This document shows, in pieces, positions 30,501-41,818 of a DNA stretch of 64,000 nt. Every line of letters begins with the position of its first letter. The first letter of the stretch is position 1. Position numbers and translations under genes: made by a program. The notes beneath the pieces are model-generated. The model was not told where the DNA came from. It made no database searches and saw nothing but the letters and a program-made list of their open reading frames with translations. Source of the stretch: an uncultured Sphingomonadaceae bacterium (GTDB lineage Bacteria; Pseudomonadota; Alphaproteobacteria; Sphingomonadales; Sphingomonadaceae); NCBI GenBank assembly GCA_947503245.1, contig CANNCV010000001.1, forward strand, positions 1,487,501 through 1,551,500. Direction: 5' to 3'.

Positions 30501-31139
30501 GAAACTGCCATTTAAGGCAGCGCGTTCGCCACTGGCATAGCGGTTGACCAGATTGCGTACCATATCGACGACATTATCGTCTGATCCGGCAAGCCAATAT
30601 TGCATGGTCAGGAAATATTGCCGTACATCCTGCGCAGCACCAGGAATGAAACGCAATATTTTTGGCAAGCGACGTAACATGCGCATTTGCTTTGCACCGG
30701 AGCTGCCAGTTGCTTTTTTGGAGCCGCGCAGTTTTTTGAGCAAAGCCATTGGCCCTTTTGCGGGCTTGTCCATGCGGTAATTGCCTAGCCGGGTCAGCTT
30801 CACAATATCTGATGTCGACATAATGCCAACAATGGCATCGCAATCATCAGCGCGTGCTTGCAGGGCAGAATGGATTGCGCGAACTTGGTCCTCAATAAAC
30901 AACATGGTCACGATAATCACATTGGCACTGGCAATAGCCGTTTTTGCTCTTTCCAACACAGAGGGGTCACGGTCCCAATCAGATGCAGCAAAAAGTTCTA
31001 CATGGATATTGTCTTGCGCCAGTTGCTGATTGGCCCGTTCAACGGCTGCGCCCAGATGGTTGTCCAGCGTAATAATTATGGTGCGAACTGGCGCATTTGC
31101 CGAAGCGGCATTTTGGGGAGAGGATAACTTACCGGGCAT
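27525..31139 (-). CDS. bchH: Magnesium chelatase, large porphyrin-binding subunit BchH
   Basis: 1204 residues from the ATG at 31139, which overlaps the bchB stop by 11 bases; the open frame extends six codons upstream but that is less likely. BchH binds protoporphyrin IX and, with BchI and BchD, inserts Mg. Visible: [19 protein letters not shown], the Cys-rich [65 protein letters not shown], and the C-terminal [20 protein letters not shown] with [16 protein letters not shown]. Confidence 0.97.
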   Translation of the reverse strand: MPGKLSSPQNAASANAPVRTIIITLDNHLGAAVERANQQLAQDNIHVELFAASDWDRDPSVLERAKTAIASANVIIVTMLFIEDQVRAIHSALQARADDCDAIVGIMSTSDIVKLTRLGNYRMDKPAKGPMALLKKLRGSKKATGSSGAKQMRMLRRLPKILRFIPGAAQDVRQYFLTMQYWLAGSDDNVVDMVRNLVNRYASGERAALNGSFEIAPPREYPEVGVYHPDLPMQIGEDASALPSPKKPFGTVGVLMLRSYLLGKDTGHYDGMIETLEAQGLRVIPAFANGLDSRPAIDKYFMTDGQCSVDAVINLTGFSLVGGPAYNDVDAAVETLGTLDVPYIAAHPIEFQSLESWSKGQMGLLPLETTIMLAIPELDGAIAPTVFGGRSDGDPKGCSGCERNCHFAEDSKVRAMQSCPERASALAGKVRKLIEMRRAEKAQRKLAVVLFNFPPNAGATGSAAFLAVFESLHATLSRLKTEGYNVDVPENVDALRDILLKGNAEQYGADANVAAQISADDHVRREPYLAEIEAQWGSAPGRQQSDGRNIQILGAHFGNVFVGVQPAFGYEGDPMRLLFEGTFTPTHAFSAFYRYIREDFAAHSVLHFGTHGALEFMPGKQTGMTGKCWPERLIGDLPNHYLYASNNPSEGIIAKRRSGATLISYLTPPLAEAGLYKGFADLKTLLERYRATGSDDVERADLEEMIRDHCNELDVEFGDLESLPGRLYEMERELIPQGLHVLGGALDAQERSDLIDAMAAASPDIQREEISEKLDSCDELGSLMRALDGAYVKPAPGGDVLNNVDVLPTGRNIHGFDPFRIPSKFACAQGVTQAEQLVARHQADGGNLPESIAMVLWGTDNLKSEGSQIAQALALIGARPRFDDYGRLAGAELIPLQELGRPRIDVVVTLSGIFRDLLPLQTRMIAEASWLASTVDEPLEQNFVRKHSLAHMHKHECDMETASLRVFSNAEGAYGANVNQMIDGGTWDDPEELANMFEAKKGYAYGRHGSPVQHRALLESELADVELTYQNLESVELGVTDIDHYVDGLGGITKAVEKARGKATPVYVVDATQGEAKVRTLGEQIDLETRTRMLNPKWYEGMLKHGFEGVRNIEAHVTNTMGWSATTKTVSPWVYQKISETFVLDDAMRTRLAELNPKSSARVADRLLEACERDLWHPDAETLAALKAASDDLEDRLEGLVPAE

Positions 31140-32733
31140 AATGGGCCTTAGCCTCATAAAGTGTGGCGAGTTCTATCGTCTCCAACCCTTGCTCGGCTGC
31201 GAATGTCTCGGTGTTCCTGCGCGCTTTGCCACGAACAAAAAATGGTATTTTCTTCAGTTCTTTATCAGCGTCCGCGCTCCACATGATCAGGCCATCCGTC
31301 GGGTTTGCAGCTGGTGCGGCATCAGCACTTTTTTGGACGTCATTGGCAGTTGGGCTATGTGTTTCGGTTTTCGCGGCTTTCGCTGCGCTATGACCCGGGC
31401 CCAAATGCGATGCGCCTGCACCGTCGTGAAACTCGAAATCGTCACGGAACATGGTGAGCAAATGCTCTTCCAGCCCCATGACCAATGGATGAACCCACTC
31501 ATCAAACAGCACATTTGCGCCTTCAAAACCCATATGCGGGGAATAGCGTGCGGGGAAATCCTGCACATGCACAGGCGATGAAATTACGGAACAGCCAATG
31601 CCGCAGCGCTTGGCGATATGGCGTTCCATCTGCGTACCCAAAACCAGTTCGGGATGCGCCTCTTCAATCGCTTTTTCGACCGCTAGATGATCATCGGTAA
31701 TGAGCGGTTCGACGTCATAAAGCTTTGCCGCCGCTCGGATGTCCCGGGCATATTCGCGATTGTAACAGCCAAGTCCGCAAACTTTGAAACCCATTTCTTC
31801 ATGCGCAACACGCGCTGCGGCAACGGCATGGCTGGCATCACCAAAGATAAAGACGCGCTTACCGGTTAGATAGTTGGAATCCACCGAACGGCTCCACCAT
31901 CCCATGCGCGATTGGCCCTCGGCCAGCATGGGGCTGGGGTCAATGTCTGCCAGTGCCGCAACTTCACGGACAAAATCCTGCGTTGCATTAACACCTATAG
32001 GGACAGTGGTGACTTTGGGTTGACCAAATTCGCGTTTCAAAAAGTCAGCGGCCATTTCGCCCGTTTCGGGGTAGAGCACGATATTGAAATCGGCAGCGCC
32101 CAATCGCTGAATATCGGCCATATTGGCACCCAGCGGCGCCGTAACATTGACGTTTATGCCCATGGCGTGGAGCAAGCGTGTAATCTCCACCACATCATCG
32201 CGGTGACGGAAACCCAGAGCCGTTGGGCCGAGCAAATTGACCAAAGGACGGCGCTTTCCATTGAGGCCTTCCTTGGGTTCAGGGCGGATATTCTTGTCCA
32301 CCAAATTGCGCACAATCTGATAGAAAGTCTCTGACGCGCCCCAGCTTTCCTTACGCTGATAGCTTGGCAGTTCCAGTGGCACGATTGGGATGGGCAGACC
32401 CATTTTCTCAATCAAACCAGCAGGGTCATCCTGAATAAGTTCTGCTGTACAAGAGGCACCAACCAGCATGGCATCAGGCTTAAAGCGCTCTATGCTATCG
32501 CGGGCCGCGTCTTGGAAAAGTTCTGACGTATCTTTCCCCAGATCGCGTGCTTGAAATGTTGTGTAGGTTACGGGCGGGCGTTTGCCACGCCGTTCAATCA
32601 TGGTGAACAGCAGGTCGGCATAGGTGTCGCCTTGCGGCGCATGCAAAAGATAATGGATGCCATCCATCGCGGTTGCTACACGCATTGCGCCTACATGGGG
32701 CGGGCCTTCATATGTCCAGACGGCAAGCTGCAT
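31129..32733 (-). CDS. bchB: Light-independent protochlorophyllide reductase subunit B
   Basis: 534 residues, NifK-like subunit. N-terminal [79 protein letters not shown] and the conserved C-terminal helical domain ([23 protein letters not shown] split across about 465-505). With BchN it holds the [4Fe-4S] cluster and the substrate. It lies two bases after bchN. Confidence 0.96.
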   Translation of the reverse strand: MQLAVWTYEGPPHVGAMRVATAMDGIHYLLHAPQGDTYADLLFTMIERRGKRPPVTYTTFQARDLGKDTSELFQDAARDSIERFKPDAMLVGASCTAELIQDDPAGLIEKMGLPIPIVPLELPSYQRKESWGASETFYQIVRNLVDKNIRPEPKEGLNGKRRPLVNLLGPTALGFRHRDDVVEITRLLHAMGINVNVTAPLGANMADIQRLGAADFNIVLYPETGEMAADFLKREFGQPKVTTVPIGVNATQDFVREVAALADIDPSPMLAEGQSRMGWWSRSVDSNYLTGKRVFIFGDASHAVAAARVAHEEMGFKVCGLGCYNREYARDIRAAAKLYDVEPLITDDHLAVEKAIEEAHPELVLGTQMERHIAKRCGIGCSVISSPVHVQDFPARYSPHMGFEGANVLFDEWVHPLVMGLEEHLLTMFRDDFEFHDGAGASHLGPGHSAAKAAKTETHSPTANDVQKSADAAPAANPTDGLIMWSADADKELKKIPFFVRGKARRNTETFAAEQGLETIELATLYEAKAHYAR

Positions 32734-32735
32734 GA

Positions 32736-34549
<1,814 letters not shown>

Positions 34550-34648
34550 GGGCTGTTTACTGCCATTTTCTAGCTCGAGATGACCTGCGTCAGACAGTGC
34601 CGTGACTCCTTTGATTAGGTATTGAGAATAGGAGCCATATATTCAAAG

Positions 34649-34666
34649 TGTCAAGTTTTTTTGACG
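34649..34666. promoter_or_regulatory. Near-consensus PpsR operator between bchF and ppaA
   Basis: TGTCAAGTTTTTTTGACG: the PpsR/CrtJ pattern TGT-N12-ACA with one mismatch in the last base. A TTGACA hexamer follows at 34677-34682. It could control both the bch superoperon and ppaA. Confidence 0.55.
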
Positions 34667-34728
34667 TTCTAAAATGTTGACATTTTTTTATTTGTTAAAT
34701 ATCTACCGATGTATTAGTTTGGAAAGAC

Positions 34729-35787
34729 TTGGAGAGCGTGAATAGCCTCCTTGTGGCCGACGTTATGGCACGCCGACCAGACTTCAGAGGAGAGTCTGAA
34801 ATGGCTTCTAGATATGGGATTACAGATCTCCGCGCTCGGCTTCGAAGCTGGCGCGATGGCGACAAAAGTGATCCTAATCAACAGGATCGCTCTTCAACTG
34901 CTGATGGACAAAGTCATATAACAGTTAATGGCGAGTCCAATGATAATGATCTTTCGGTTTTGTTAGAAAGCCTGATTATTCCAAAACTCGTGTCTGGGAA
35001 AAGCGATTCGAATCTTGCGGGTTTCTCAGAATCTCTTGACGATTCCCTTGTTTTTGACGACAGCATAATGGCTGATAAGTTATCCCAAGAAGCAGCGATG
35101 TCAGATGGATTTAGCGAACAAGAGGTTCGAGACTTTGCTAATCGTATATTGGATGTCGATGCCTCTGAAACCTTGATTTTGGTCGAGCAGAAGCTTTCCG
35201 AAGGCTATAGCGTCGATACAATCTATCTCAATCTTTTGGCCCCTGCAGCCCGGTATTTGGGTGCGGAGTGGGAAAATGATAATCGTGATTTCGTTGAAGT
35301 TACCATGGGCCTTTGGCGATTGCAGGAGATTTTGCGCGAGTTGACATTGCGTATCCCACCCAAAACAAAGGCGAGTGACGGCAGGCGTTCGGCTTTATTC
35401 TCGACCATGGTGGGTGACCAGCACAGTTTTGGTACTTTGATGATTTCTGAATGCTTTCAACGCGCTGGCTGGTGTACAGATACGTTGATCGATCCATCGA
35501 AGTCAGATCTGACGCATAAGGTGGCGGGAACATATTTTGAGCTTGTTGGTCTGAATATCAGCAGTGCCTGCACCGTTTCACGCTTATCTCACCTTATTAA
35601 GGGCATTCGCGCAGTGTCCAAAAATCCTGACATTGTCATCTTAATAGGTGGCTATGAGGTGTTGCAAAACCCTGCTCTTGTTAAAGAGAGTGGGGCAGAT
35701 GGCACAGCCAAGGATGCCGCTGACGCCATCAACCTGGCTGATGAACTTATACCATTAAGAGTTAATGCTTTTGAGCAGCTGGTTTAA
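34729..35787 (+). CDS. ppaA: PpaA/AerR-type B12-binding regulator
   Basis: Up to 352 residues from a TTG at 34729; other starts are the GTG at 34738 and ATGs at 34765 and 34801, so the N-terminus is unsure. The C-terminal half is a cobalamin-binding domain: helical EWENDNRDFVEVTMGLWRLQE (about 180-200) followed by the base-off B12 motif DQHSFG (Asp230, His232, Gly235) and VGLNISSACTVSRL. AerR/PpaA proteins bind B12, sense light, and antagonise PpsR/CrtJ repression. The N-terminal region SRYGITDLRARLRSWRDGD is charged and likely disordered. It precedes ppsR by 14 bases, the usual pairing. Confidence 0.88.
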   Translation: MESVNSLLVADVMARRPDFRGESEMASRYGITDLRARLRSWRDGDKSDPNQQDRSSTADGQSHITVNGESNDNDLSVLLESLIIPKLVSGKSDSNLAGFSESLDDSLVFDDSIMADKLSQEAAMSDGFSEQEVRDFANRILDVDASETLILVEQKLSEGYSVDTIYLNLLAPAARYLGAEWENDNRDFVEVTMGLWRLQEILRELTLRIPPKTKASDGRRSALFSTMVGDQHSFGTLMISECFQRAGWCTDTLIDPSKSDLTHKVAGTYFELVGLNISSACTVSRLSHLIKGIRAVSKNPDIVILIGGYEVLQNPALVKESGADGTAKDAADAINLADELIPLRVNAFEQLV

Positions 35788-35801
35788 GGCGTAGAAGCAG
35801 C

Positions 35802-37217
35802 ATGATAACCCAACAAACAGGTGACCAAAAAGTCCCTTTTAATGACGCGGACATTGTCTTCAAAGATTTCACCTCTAAAGAAATCCTGGAACTGGCCTGT
35901 AACGGCGCTGATTATATTGTCGCCATTGATGCTGACAATATCGTGCGGGATGTTTCAATAAATGCTGCTGACCGGGAACTTGGCCAGCAATGGATTGGTC
36001 AGAAATGGGTCGATACGGTTACGTCTGAATGCCGCAACAAAATTGATCAATTGCTGGACAATGAAGAAGACAGTCAAGGCAGATGGCGTCAGGTAAATCA
36101 TATTTATGATGGCGCTGACATTCCAGTAACTTATAAGGTTATACGGCCTAAGCAAAGCGCGTACTTTTGTGCGATTGGTCGTGATATGCGCGCTGTATCA
36201 GATTTGCAGCAAAGGCTCCTTAAAACGCAGCAATCTATGGAGCGGGACTATTTGACTTTGCGTCAGACAGAGACACGCTATCGCTTACTATTCGATAATA
36301 TCGCCTATCCAGTACTCATAGCACGATCACGCGATTATAAGATTGAACAGGCGAATAATGCGTGTGACAAATTACTGAAGATGCCCGCCCAGTCGCTTGA
36401 GAATAAAAGCTTTTTAGAGCTTCTTGACGCTGAGTCGCGAGCCGCATTTATTGCCTATTCAGGTGCTGTTACTGTAAATGGCGACACTGATGCGGTTGAG
36501 CTGAAGCTGCGTAATAGTGAGAAAAAGGTCCGGCTATCTGCATCAATCTTCCGTCAATATGGTGAGCAATATTGGCTGATAGACATAGATGATGTTCAGC
36601 AAGAAGGCATGCGTAAGCGATCTGATGACTATGTTTTGGATGTTGTCGAGAAAATGCCTGATGCATTTGTTTTGGCCGATCAAGATCAGAATATTATGGT
36701 TGCGAACCATGCCTTTGCAGAACTGGTGCAGGCAGGTTCTGCAGAGCAATTAATTGGCCAGCCGCTCAACCAGTTTCTGGGTCGCCCAAATGTGGATTTG
36801 GGTCTGCTGCGAAAACAGCTTAAAGACTATAATCATGTGCGCAATTTCGGGTCCGTGATTAATGATCTGAATGGCGGTGAGGAACCCGTAGAATTATCTG
36901 CCATAATGGTTGAGCGCGATAAGCCATTATATGGCTATTCTGTAAGGATTATCGGGCGCCGTGAGCGCGATTTGCCGAAAAGTGGTAATGAACTTCCGCG
37001 CTCTGTTGATCAGCTTACCAAATTGGTTGGTCGTAAATCTCTGCGCGAAATTGTACGTGAAAGTACCGATTTGATTGAGCGCATGTGTATCGAAGCAGCA
37101 TTGGTCCACACTGCTGACAATCGCGCGTCAGCCGCAGAAATCCTAGGCTTAAGCAGGCAGAGCCTTTATTCAAAGCTGCATCGACACGGGCTTGGAAATC
37201 TGACTGCCAAAGACTAG
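35802..37217 (+). CDS. ppsR: PpsR/CrtJ photosynthesis repressor
   Basis: 471 residues. PAS-type domains lie at about 25-135, 160-270 (TRYRLLFDNIAYPVLIAR) and 285-385 (VVEKMPDAFVLADQDQNIMVANHAF), and a Fis-type helix-turn-helix at the C-terminus (RASAAEILGLSRQSLYSKLHRHGL). PpsR represses bch, crt and puf genes under oxygen by binding TGT-N12-ACA; disulfide or light/haem signals modulate it. A cysteine sits just before the HTH (ERMCIEAAL), matching the redox cysteine of Rhodobacter PpsR, while no cysteine is seen in the stretch between about 205 and 425. Sites matching its target occur at several PGC promoters in this window. Confidence 0.94.
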   Translation: MITQQTGDQKVPFNDADIVFKDFTSKEILELACNGADYIVAIDADNIVRDVSINAADRELGQQWIGQKWVDTVTSECRNKIDQLLDNEEDSQGRWRQVNHIYDGADIPVTYKVIRPKQSAYFCAIGRDMRAVSDLQQRLLKTQQSMERDYLTLRQTETRYRLLFDNIAYPVLIARSRDYKIEQANNACDKLLKMPAQSLENKSFLELLDAESRAAFIAYSGAVTVNGDTDAVELKLRNSEKKVRLSASIFRQYGEQYWLIDIDDVQQEGMRKRSDDYVLDVVEKMPDAFVLADQDQNIMVANHAFAELVQAGSAEQLIGQPLNQFLGRPNVDLGLLRKQLKDYNHVRNFGSVINDLNGGEEPVELSAIMVERDKPLYGYSVRIIGRRERDLPKSGNELPRSVDQLTKLVGRKSLREIVRESTDLIERMCIEAALVHTADNRASAAEILGLSRQSLYSKLHRHGLGNLTAKD

Positions 37218-37282
37218 TTTTACGCCTAATGAGTATGTCATGTGGCTCGCCTAAATAGACAATTCCTCCCTACATTATAAAA

Positions 37283-37300
37283 TGTCCAATTAAATTGACA
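37283..37300. promoter_or_regulatory. PpsR operator upstream of bchG
   Basis: TGTCCAATTAAATTGACA, a perfect TGT-N12-ACA, 29 bases before the bchG ATG; its end overlaps a TTGACA hexamer, so binding could block polymerase. Confidence 0.75.
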
Positions 37301-37329
37301 CTTTTGCACATTTGTCATAGCCTTTGCTC

Positions 37330-38244
37330 ATGACAAACCCCGGTGCAGACTCGGCGCTTACCCGTACGCTTTCGCAAATTCCGCGTTTGCGCGATGTTGT
37401 CGAACTGTCCAAACCTGTTACCTGGTTCCCGCCAATGTGGGCTTTTATGTGCGGGGTGGTTTCCTCGGGCGTATCTCTTTCAGAAAATTGGGTATTTTTG
37501 ACTGCTGGTATCGTACTCACCGGACCAGCTGTGTGCGGCACCAGCCAGATTATCAATGATTGGTGTGACCGGCATGTGGATGCCATTAATGAGCCTGATC
37601 GGCCTATACCGTCGGGCCGCATTGCCGGACAATGGGGTATGTGGCTGGCCTTTTTGGGCACGGCATTGTCCCTTATGCTGGGTGCAAGCCTTGGCCTTTG
37701 GGTCTTTTTGGCGACGTGCTTGGCGCTCTTCTTCGGCTGGTCATACAGCGCACCACCTTTTCGGTTTAAGCGGAGCGGTTGGGTTGGCCCATTGGTTTGT
37801 GCGCTCAGTTATGAAGGATTGTCGTGGTTTACCGGGGCCAGTGTGATGAGCGGCGGTCTGCCGTCCGTGATCATACTGGTTATTCTGTTGCTTTATAGCC
37901 TTGGCGCACATGGCATTATGACGCTGAACGATTTTAAGGCTGAAGAAGGCGATAGACAAACCGGATTGCGATCTTTGCCGGTGACCTTGGGTGTACGGAA
38001 CGCTGCTTTATTGGCATGCGCTGTTATGGCTTTGCCGCAAATGGCGGTTATTGGCGTCCTGTTTCAGCAAAAACTTTTACTATCTGCCGGTCTGGTGACC
38101 GTGTCTCTGCTCATACAGATTGGGCTGATGGTGCGATTGGTGGGTAATCCGCGGGCTTTGGCGCCATGGTATAACGCTACTGGGGTTTCGCTTTACGTGC
38201 TGGGCATGTTGGCGGCTGCTTTGGGTTTGGGAGGATATATTTGA
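37330..38244 (+). CDS. bchG: Bacteriochlorophyll synthase (geranylgeranyl transferase)
   Basis: 304 residues from the ATG at 37330 (a TTG two codons upstream is possible). UbiA-type prenyltransferase with about eight membrane helices. Visible: ELSKPVTWFPPMWAFMCGVVSSG, the Asp-rich prenyl-diphosphate site NDWCDRHVDAINEPDRPIPSGR, the family's FGWSYSAPPFRFKRSGW, and the second site NDFKAEEGDRQTGLRSLPVTLG. It esterifies bacteriochlorophyllide a with geranylgeranyl diphosphate. It overlaps the next gene by one base. Confidence 0.95.
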   Translation: MTNPGADSALTRTLSQIPRLRDVVELSKPVTWFPPMWAFMCGVVSSGVSLSENWVFLTAGIVLTGPAVCGTSQIINDWCDRHVDAINEPDRPIPSGRIAGQWGMWLAFLGTALSLMLGASLGLWVFLATCLALFFGWSYSAPPFRFKRSGWVGPLVCALSYEGLSWFTGASVMSGGLPSVIILVILLLYSLGAHGIMTLNDFKAEEGDRQTGLRSLPVTLGVRNAALLACAVMALPQMAVIGVLFQQKLLLSAGLVTVSLLIQIGLMVRLVGNPRALAPWYNATGVSLYVLGMLAAALGLGGYI

Positions 38245-39674
38245 TGCGAAAATCTTCGGTTTCTGTTGTGGATATACGTTCACTTTTCTCCGTTTCTTCT
38301 GCTGATGGATCAGGCCTTAGCTGGTTTGGTATCATCCGCCTTGGCGCGGTGCAGGCGGCCATCGGCGCTATTGTCATGCTCACAACGTCTTTGCTCAACC
38401 GCCTCATGGTGGTCGAATATTCGGTCGCGGCGGCTATTCCGGCCGCATTGGTGGCATGGCATTATGGTGTGCAGCTCAGTCGCCCCTTATGGGGCCATAA
38501 GTCTGACAAAGCGCTACAGCGGACAAGCTGGATTATCGCAGGGCTGGGCATATTGGTGCTGGGCGCATTGCTTGCTGTTAACACAACCATTCGCATGGCC
38601 GCGCCTGGCTTTTCGGTATATCTGCTTGGCATCATCGCTTTTGCACTTATCGGCCTGGGTGTCGGCATGTCGGGAACGGCTTTGCTTGCACTTCTGGCGT
38701 CGCGAGTGGCAGACACACGCAAACCAGCGGCAGCGGCTATATGCTGGACCATGATGGTGGCTGGTATCGTCATTGCTGCAGGTTTAACGGGCGCGTTGCT
38801 TGAGCCATTTACTGAGGCACGATTGGCCATTATTACCAGCATGGTCACGCTAGGCGCATTTTTGCTGGCCGCTATAGCTCTGGTGAATGTTGAGAATGGC
38901 AGTGAGCCAGTTAATGATACGAGCTCTCGCAAAGCAAAGCAGTCTTTTGAAACCGTTTTGCGTGATATTTGGCATGATGATGAAGCGCGGCGTTTTACCT
39001 TCTTCGTCTTCATGTCCATGTTGGCTTATAGTATGCAGGATCTTATCCTTGAGCCATTTGCCGGTTTTCTGTTTGAAATGTCACCGGGCCAATCAACCCA
39101 ATTAGCGGGTGTACAGCATGGCGGCGTTTTGGTTGGTATGTTGCTCGCTGGCCTTGGCGGCAGTCTCTATACAAAGAAATTTGGCAGCAATGTGCGTTTA
39201 TGGATCGTCGGCGGCTGTGCAGGGTCGGCAGTTATGCTGGTCGGGCTTTCACTAGCCGCAGGCATGGCCGATATATGGCCTTTGAAGTTAAATGTGTTCG
39301 GTCTGGGCTTTGCCAATGGTGTTTTTGCCGTTGCCGCTGTGAGCGCAATGCTGGGTTTGGCAAGCGAGAAAACAGCTGATGGCAAAGGCCATCGCGAGGG
39401 TGCGCGTATGGGCGTTTGGGGCGCAGCGCAAGCTATTGGCTTTGGCTTGGGCGGACTATTGGGCGCAGTCATTGTTGACGTATTGCGCAGCATGACCGGT
39501 GAGAATGTCACTGCATTTCAGATAGTTTTTGCGGCAGAGGCTATATTATTTTTGGCGGCTGCAATGGTGGCCACAGGCACCAAGTTGGTGCGCACGCCTA
39601 GCAGTGACCATGATGGGCATATTCATCGCAATGCCAATACAGACACACATATGGGGGAGGTCATTCAATCATGA
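38244..39674 (+). CDS. BCD-family MFS membrane protein (PucC/Bch2-like)
   Basis: 476 residues with about twelve membrane segments, paralogous to LhaA. Shared signatures: LLNRLMVVEYSVAAAIPAALVAWH, SRPLWGHKSDKALQR, YSMQDLILEPFAGFLFEMSPG, GVWGAAQAIGFGLGGL. It sits between bchG and bchP, as the 44.5-kDa chain gene (bch2) does in other purple bacteria. Likely handles bacteriochlorophyll or precursors during light-harvesting assembly; no experimental transport substrate is established. It overlaps bchP by ATGA. Confidence 0.88.
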   Translation: MRKSSVSVVDIRSLFSVSSADGSGLSWFGIIRLGAVQAAIGAIVMLTTSLLNRLMVVEYSVAAAIPAALVAWHYGVQLSRPLWGHKSDKALQRTSWIIAGLGILVLGALLAVNTTIRMAAPGFSVYLLGIIAFALIGLGVGMSGTALLALLASRVADTRKPAAAAICWTMMVAGIVIAAGLTGALLEPFTEARLAIITSMVTLGAFLLAAIALVNVENGSEPVNDTSSRKAKQSFETVLRDIWHDDEARRFTFFVFMSMLAYSMQDLILEPFAGFLFEMSPGQSTQLAGVQHGGVLVGMLLAGLGGSLYTKKFGSNVRLWIVGGCAGSAVMLVGLSLAAGMADIWPLKLNVFGLGFANGVFAVAAVSAMLGLASEKTADGKGHREGARMGVWGAAQAIGFGLGGLLGAVIVDVLRSMTGENVTAFQIVFAAEAILFLAAAMVATGTKLVRTPSSDHDGHIHRNANTDTHMGEVIQS

Positions 39675-40876
39675 CACAGCAGACACAAACCGATTATGAT
39701 GTTGTGATTGTCGGCGGCGGGCCATCGGGCGCAACGGCGGCAAATGATCTTGCGCTGGAAGGATATCGCGTCATGCTGCTGGACCGGGCAGGGCGGATTA
39801 AACCCTGTGGCGGCGCAGTTCCACCGCGCCTGCTTAAAGATTTTGACATCCCCAAATCCTTGCTGGTGGCGCATGCGAATTCCGCGCGGATTATCGCGCC
39901 ATCGAATAAAACGGTTGATATGCCCTGTGGCGGTGATGGTTATGTCGGCATGGTTGACCGTGACCAGTTTGATGAGTGGTTGCGCGAGCGAGCGGAAAAA
40001 TCTGGAGCTACGCGTATCACGGGCACATTTGAAACGGTCGATACTGATGACGCAAAAATTGCGACAGTCAATTACCGTACCGAACGTAATGCGCCACTGC
40101 AAAGCGTGACCACTCGTGCTGTGATTGGAGCAGATGGCGCGCGTTCACGTGTGGGGCAGCAATGTATCAAAAATGCTGATCGTGTGCCCTGTGTTTTTGC
40201 CTATCACGAGATTGTGAAAGTGCCTGAAACGGTAACGGAGGATTATCTACCCAATCGATGTGATGTTTATTATCAGGGGCATATTTCGCCAGATTTTTAT
40301 GGCTGGGTTTTCCCCCATGGTAAGACGGCGAGCATTGGGCTGGGAAGCGCCAATAAGGGCTTTGCTTTGCGTGAAGCGACCGCAGCTATGCGTGAGCAGG
40401 TTGGTTTGGCGCACTGGGAAACTGTTCGCAAAGAAGGCGCCCCCATTCCGCTGAAACCACTCAGACGCTGGGACAATGGCAAAAATGTTATCGTTGCGGG
40501 TGATGCTGCCGGTGTTGTTGCGCCATCATCGGGCGAGGGTATTTATTATGCTATGACCGCTGGCCGCATGAGCGCACAGGCCGTTGGCGCATTTTTGACG
40601 AGCGGTGAGGCCAAAGCGCTGAAGCTGGCCCGCAAGTCATTTATGAAAGCGCATGGCCGGGTCTTCTGGATTTTGGGTATGATGCAATATTTTTGGTACA
40701 AAAATGACAAGAGGCGCGAGCGCTTTGTGAAGATGTGCGATGATCCGGACGTACAACGCCTGACTTGGGAATCCTATATGAATAAGGAACTGGTCAAGCG
40801 AGAGCCCAAGGCGCATTTCAAAATCTTCTTGAAAGATACCGCCCATCTGTTCGGGATGAAGGCCGTAGAGAGATGA
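39671..40876 (+). CDS. bchP: Geranylgeranyl bacteriochlorophyll reductase
   Basis: 401 residues. FAD motif VVIVGGGPSGATAANDLA (about 11-28), LLDRAGRIKPCGGAVPPRLL, GADGARSRVG, and FAD-binding GDAAGVVAPSSGEGIYYAM. BchP reduces the geranylgeranyl tail of bacteriochlorophyll to phytyl in three steps. It overlaps tspO by ATGA. Confidence 0.95.
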   Translation: MTQQTQTDYDVVIVGGGPSGATAANDLALEGYRVMLLDRAGRIKPCGGAVPPRLLKDFDIPKSLLVAHANSARIIAPSNKTVDMPCGGDGYVGMVDRDQFDEWLRERAEKSGATRITGTFETVDTDDAKIATVNYRTERNAPLQSVTTRAVIGADGARSRVGQQCIKNADRVPCVFAYHEIVKVPETVTEDYLPNRCDVYYQGHISPDFYGWVFPHGKTASIGLGSANKGFALREATAAMREQVGLAHWETVRKEGAPIPLKPLRRWDNGKNVIVAGDAAGVVAPSSGEGIYYAMTAGRMSAQAVGAFLTSGEAKALKLARKSFMKAHGRVFWILGMMQYFWYKNDKRRERFVKMCDDPDVQRLTWESYMNKELVKREPKAHFKIFLKDTAHLFGMKAVER

Positions 40877-41355
40877 AGAAACCTGCTTTGCTGCCAATCT
40901 CGCTTGCGGCGGGCGTGGCTCTGGCAGTAGCTATTATGGGCGGCACGATTACCGTGCTGGATGACTGGTATTATTCACTGGCCCAGCCTTATTGGGCACC
41001 GCCGGATTTTGCCTTTGCTATTGTGTGGACCATCGTTTTTGCATTGATCGCTATATCTGGCTTGTTGGCTTGGGAAAATTCCGGTAATCGCCGTACGGCA
41101 GAAACCGTGATTGGCCTGTTTGCCATTAATGGGTTTCTCAATCTGGGCTGGAGCTTCCTGTTCTTTCGTATGCAGCGGCCAGATTGGGCTTTTTACGAAG
41201 TTATTATTTTCCTGCTCTCCATTATGGTGCTGATTGTCTATTGCGGCCGATTATCGCGCACCAGCGCGGTTCTGTTACTGCCCTATCTGGCTTGGGTCTC
41301 GATTGCTGCAGCGCTGAATTATGAAGTCACCCGTCTCAACGGACCGTTTGGCTAA
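40873..41355 (+). CDS. tspO: TspO/MBR family tryptophan-rich sensory protein
   Basis: 160 residues with five membrane helices. Family landmarks: SLAQPYWAPPDFAFAIVWTIVF, NGFLNLGWSFLFF and LLLPYLAWVSIAAALNYEV (the A-LN end). TspO binds porphyrins and affects tetrapyrrole-linked regulation in Rhodobacter; here it is cotranscribed with bchP. The usual W-x-PP and N-x-x-W residues are present. Confidence 0.92.
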   Translation: MKKPALLPISLAAGVALAVAIMGGTITVLDDWYYSLAQPYWAPPDFAFAIVWTIVFALIAISGLLAWENSGNRRTAETVIGLFAINGFLNLGWSFLFFRMQRPDWAFYEVIIFLLSIMVLIVYCGRLSRTSAVLLLPYLAWVSIAAALNYEVTRLNGPFG

Positions 41356-41376
41356 TCACTTTGCAAAGCTCTTATT

Positions 41377-41649
41377 ATGATGAATGATCTGTTTTCATCT
41401 GGCCATGCGGCGGATATTGTTCTGGTCGTGCTGGCTGTAGAAGCTCTGTGGTTGAAATCGCGCGGCATGGCTTTTGCGACCATCCTGTCTGCATTGCTGC
41501 CTGCTGCATTTATCATCTTAGCGTTGAGAGCTGCTCTGACAGGCATGGACTGGCCCTATATTGCAGTGCCTTTGGCGCTGTCCTTTCCCGTACATTTGCT
41601 GGATATGCGTTTCAGAATACAGCGCGGAAAAGATGTGAGCGATAGCTAG
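41377..41649 (+). CDS. Small membrane protein downstream of tspO
   Basis: 90 residues with about three hydrophobic segments (about 7-24, 31-50 and 56-72) and a charged C-terminus (DMRFRIQRGKDVSDS). It lies 21 bases after tspO, so it is probably in the bchG-bchP-tspO operon. I do not recognise a family; linkage suggests a role near TspO or pigment metabolism (inference). Confidence 0.75.
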   Translation: MMNDLFSSGHAADIVLVVLAVEALWLKSRGMAFATILSALLPAAFIILALRAALTGMDWPYIAVPLALSFPVHLLDMRFRIQRGKDVSDS

Positions 41650-41757
41650 AAGCTTTTATCGCACTTATCATAAACCATAGCCATTTCCGTTGATTACTGT
41701 CGGCGTTTATCTGCTGCTTGCCATTCAATATGTTGCTGATGGGAATATATTCTGGAC

Positions 41758-41796
41758 AAAAAAAGGCCCGGTCCAATCTCAATTGGCCGGGCTTTA
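41758..41796 (-). terminator. Rho-independent terminator after pufM
   Basis: On the minus strand AAGCCCGGCCAAT...ATTGGACCGGGCCTT followed by seven T; the stem has one bulge. It closes the crtF/bchCXYZ/pufBALM direction and may also stop the convergent tspO operon. Confidence 0.85.
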
Positions 41797-41818
41797 GTAT
41801 GACTATTAATCGAGGCAG

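Noticed and set aside
41650-41818. Search for pufC (reaction-centre cytochrome) after pufM
   Set aside because: Only a terminator and about 170 non-coding bases lie before the convergent operon; no CXXCH frame found.
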